NCBI GenBank assembly: GCA_020630715.1
Contig: JAHDIQ010000005.1
Location: forward strand, 58,138-122,137
Origin: Nonlabens sp.
GTDB taxonomy: Bacteria > Bacteroidota > Bacteroidia > Flavobacteriales > Flavobacteriaceae
Direction: 5' to 3'
Length of the DNA stretch: 64,000 nt
Of this stretch, positions 62,946-64,000 are shown piece by piece (position 1 is the stretch's first letter; each line of letters opens with the position of its first letter). The notes under the pieces were generated by a model. The model was not told the DNA's origin and made no database searches. It saw only the letters and a program-made list of their open reading frames with translations. The position numbers and the translations under genes were made by a program.

Positions 62946-63374
62946 ATGTCATTCTCAAGTTTATTTGAATCTGGTGAAAGCGCCAGAAATAAAAGTCATT
63001 TTGCAACACTAGTTACGATTGCTCAATCTCATGAAGATTTAAAGCCTGAAGAGCAAGTTGTTTTAGAGCGTTTTAAATCAAAATTAGATATAAGCGATGC
63101 TGATTATGCTGCTATTTTAAAAAATCCCGCTGCTTATCCAGTAACGCCACCTACAAGTGCAGATGAGCGCATACAATGGTTACATGATTTGTTTAAAATT
63201 GTTTTTGCAGATCATGAAATGGATGAAAATGAACATAGATTACTTAAAAAATACGCAACTGCTATAGGCTATAATGATGAAGATGCACAGTATCTAGTAG
63301 CTAGATCAGTTGAGATATTCTCTGGTCATTTGAATCTAGAAGATTACCGTTATTTATTAAATAAAAACAGGTAG
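62946..63374 (+). CDS. TerB-like tellurite-resistance-type domain protein
   Basis: A 142-residue all-helical protein with a TerB-like pattern: an acidic metal site in FADHEMDENEHRLL near 90 and helices FATLVTIAQSHEDL and RIQWLHDLFKIVFAD. TerB domains bind divalent cations and sit in stress-sensing membrane complexes; no other ter genes are near. Convergent with the hybrid kinase. Confidence 0.8.
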   Translation: MSFSSLFESGESARNKSHFATLVTIAQSHEDLKPEEQVVLERFKSKLDISDADYAAILKNPAAYPVTPPTSADERIQWLHDLFKIVFADHEMDENEHRLLKKYATAIGYNDEDAQYLVARSVEIFSGHLNLEDYRYLLNKNR

Positions 63375-63375
63375 T

Positions 63376-64000
63376 TTATTTAAATTTCTTAAGCTTCATT
63401 TTCTTGTAAATGGTGTTTACAAGCTCATCATCTGTATACGGTTTTTTAATAACATCTTTAAATCCTGCTTTGCGGTAAGCGGCAATAGCTGCTGGTGAGG
63501 TGTGAACTGTGACTGCAAAAACAGGAATCTTTTGATTATGTTCATTACCGAATTGCTTTACGAGACTTAATAGTTCAATGGCATCCACTTGTGATAAAGA
63601 ACCAGACATTAAAATTAAATCATAGTCGTGTTTTTCTACGGCTGCGAGTAATGCGCTGGGATCTGAGTATACCTGCGTGTCAAAGTTTCCTGTACTTACT
63701 AATACCTTCATCGCTGTCATCTGGGTAACGTCATTATCCTCTGCAATGATGGTGCGTATTTTATCTGTAAGTTTAACGGGTTCTTTTTTACTCTTCTCTG
63801 TTTTTGTTACCTCTTCTATTCCATGTAATGGGAATGTTACTTTTAGATTTGCTATTTGATGAGTTCCTTCTGCAACATTTTTGATTCTGATAGAACCATC
63901 CATTAATCCAGCTATTTCTCTCGCTATAGAAAGTCCTAGTCCTGTATTCTTATTTGACTCACCTTTTGTAAACGTTCTTAAGGCTTCTTCTGAGCTTAAA
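63376..64000 (-). CDS. Hybrid histidine kinase, C-terminal part (runs off the window)
   Basis: The 3' end of a hybrid sensor kinase. From the window edge inward it has the end of an HATPase (TGLGLSIAREIAGLMDGSIRI), then a receiver domain (about the last 130 residues) with the acidic pair AEDND and the late lysine KKPYT. The expected phosphoacceptor aspartate is replaced: the sequence is LILMSGSLSQVDA instead of LxLMDxxMPxMDG, so the receiver looks unable to be phosphorylated normally. The gene begins beyond 64000. Confidence 0.85.
   Translation of the reverse strand, partial: LSSEEALRTFTKGESNKNTGLGLSIAREIAGLMDGSIRIKNVAEGTHQIANLKVTFPLHGIEEVTKTEKSKKEPVKLTDKIRTIIAEDNDVTQMTAMKVLVSTGNFDTQVYSDPSALLAAVEKHDYDLILMSGSLSQVDAIELLSLVKQFGNEHNQKIPVFAVTVHTSPAAIAAYRKAGFKDVIKKPYTDDELVNTIYKKMKLKKFK

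Overview
The window looks like a chromosomal segment of a marine-type Flavobacteriaceae (Bacteroidota); a Nonlabens-like genus is my guess. The evidence is low GC, near matches to the Bacteroidota -7 promoter element TAnnTTTG, several type IX secretion (T9SS) C-terminal sorting domains, a PorZ-like protein, two CarboxypepD_reg-like TonB-dependent receptors, and flavobacterial gene orders such as ileS-dksA-lspA and porZ-recO. No rRNA, tRNA, CRISPR array, prophage or large IS was recognised. Most of the window is ordinary core genome; the only clearly accessory stretch is about 55.3-61.2 kb.

Layout. 0-10.7 kb: intergenic repeats, an M28 membrane peptidase, ferrochelatase, a MATE exporter, a hotdog thioesterase, an EamA transporter, an ArsC-like protein, a prohibitin-like lipoprotein and a trans-sulfuration PLP enzyme. 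10.7-24 kb: glutamate dehydrogenase, then porZ, recO, a TonB receptor and pdeM in one tight run, then a TspO-like protein, mfd and a SpoU-type RNA methylase. 24-38 kb (minus strand): a large TonB receptor, pgi, an M23 peptidase, tryptophan 2,3-dioxygenase, homogentisate dioxygenase, patatin-BamA and uvrC. 38-46 kb: thioredoxin, DUF2237, CBS, a possible 33-residue basic peptide gene, a PhoD phosphatase, a three-gene retropepsin/RimK/aspartoacylase cassette, a 5-FTHF cyclo-ligase and a kinase/regulator pair. 46-55 kb (minus strand): lspA, dksA, ileS, a T9SS cargo protein and an Lhr-type helicase. 55-61 kb (minus strand): a T9SS amidohydrolase, a frameshifted methyltransferase, a REP-associated Y1 transposase with its REP-like palindromes, ATP-dependent DNA ligase and the ligase-associated exonuclease. 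61-64 kb: a lipoprotein, threonine dehydrogenase, a TerB-like protein and the 3' end of a hybrid histidine kinase.

Two repeat systems stand out. First, the perfect 14-bp palindrome GCTTTCGCGAAAGC, or a one-base variant, occurs 17 times. Twelve copies lie inside genes, in all three frames, where they encode AFAKA-, FRES- or LSRK-type peptides. Five are intergenic, and some of these carry longer symmetric arms. Second, a solo Y1 (HUH) transposase is bracketed by two 90-bp direct repeats that carry REP-like GGGCRGAAT/ATTCYGCCC palindromes. The same palindrome, preceded by a GAACTT-type hexamer repeat, lies in frame inside both the DNA ligase and its partner exonuclease. The transposase block separates that ligase/exonuclease pair from the helicase with which they usually form a DNA-repair operon; the fourth member, pdeM, lies about 35 kb away.
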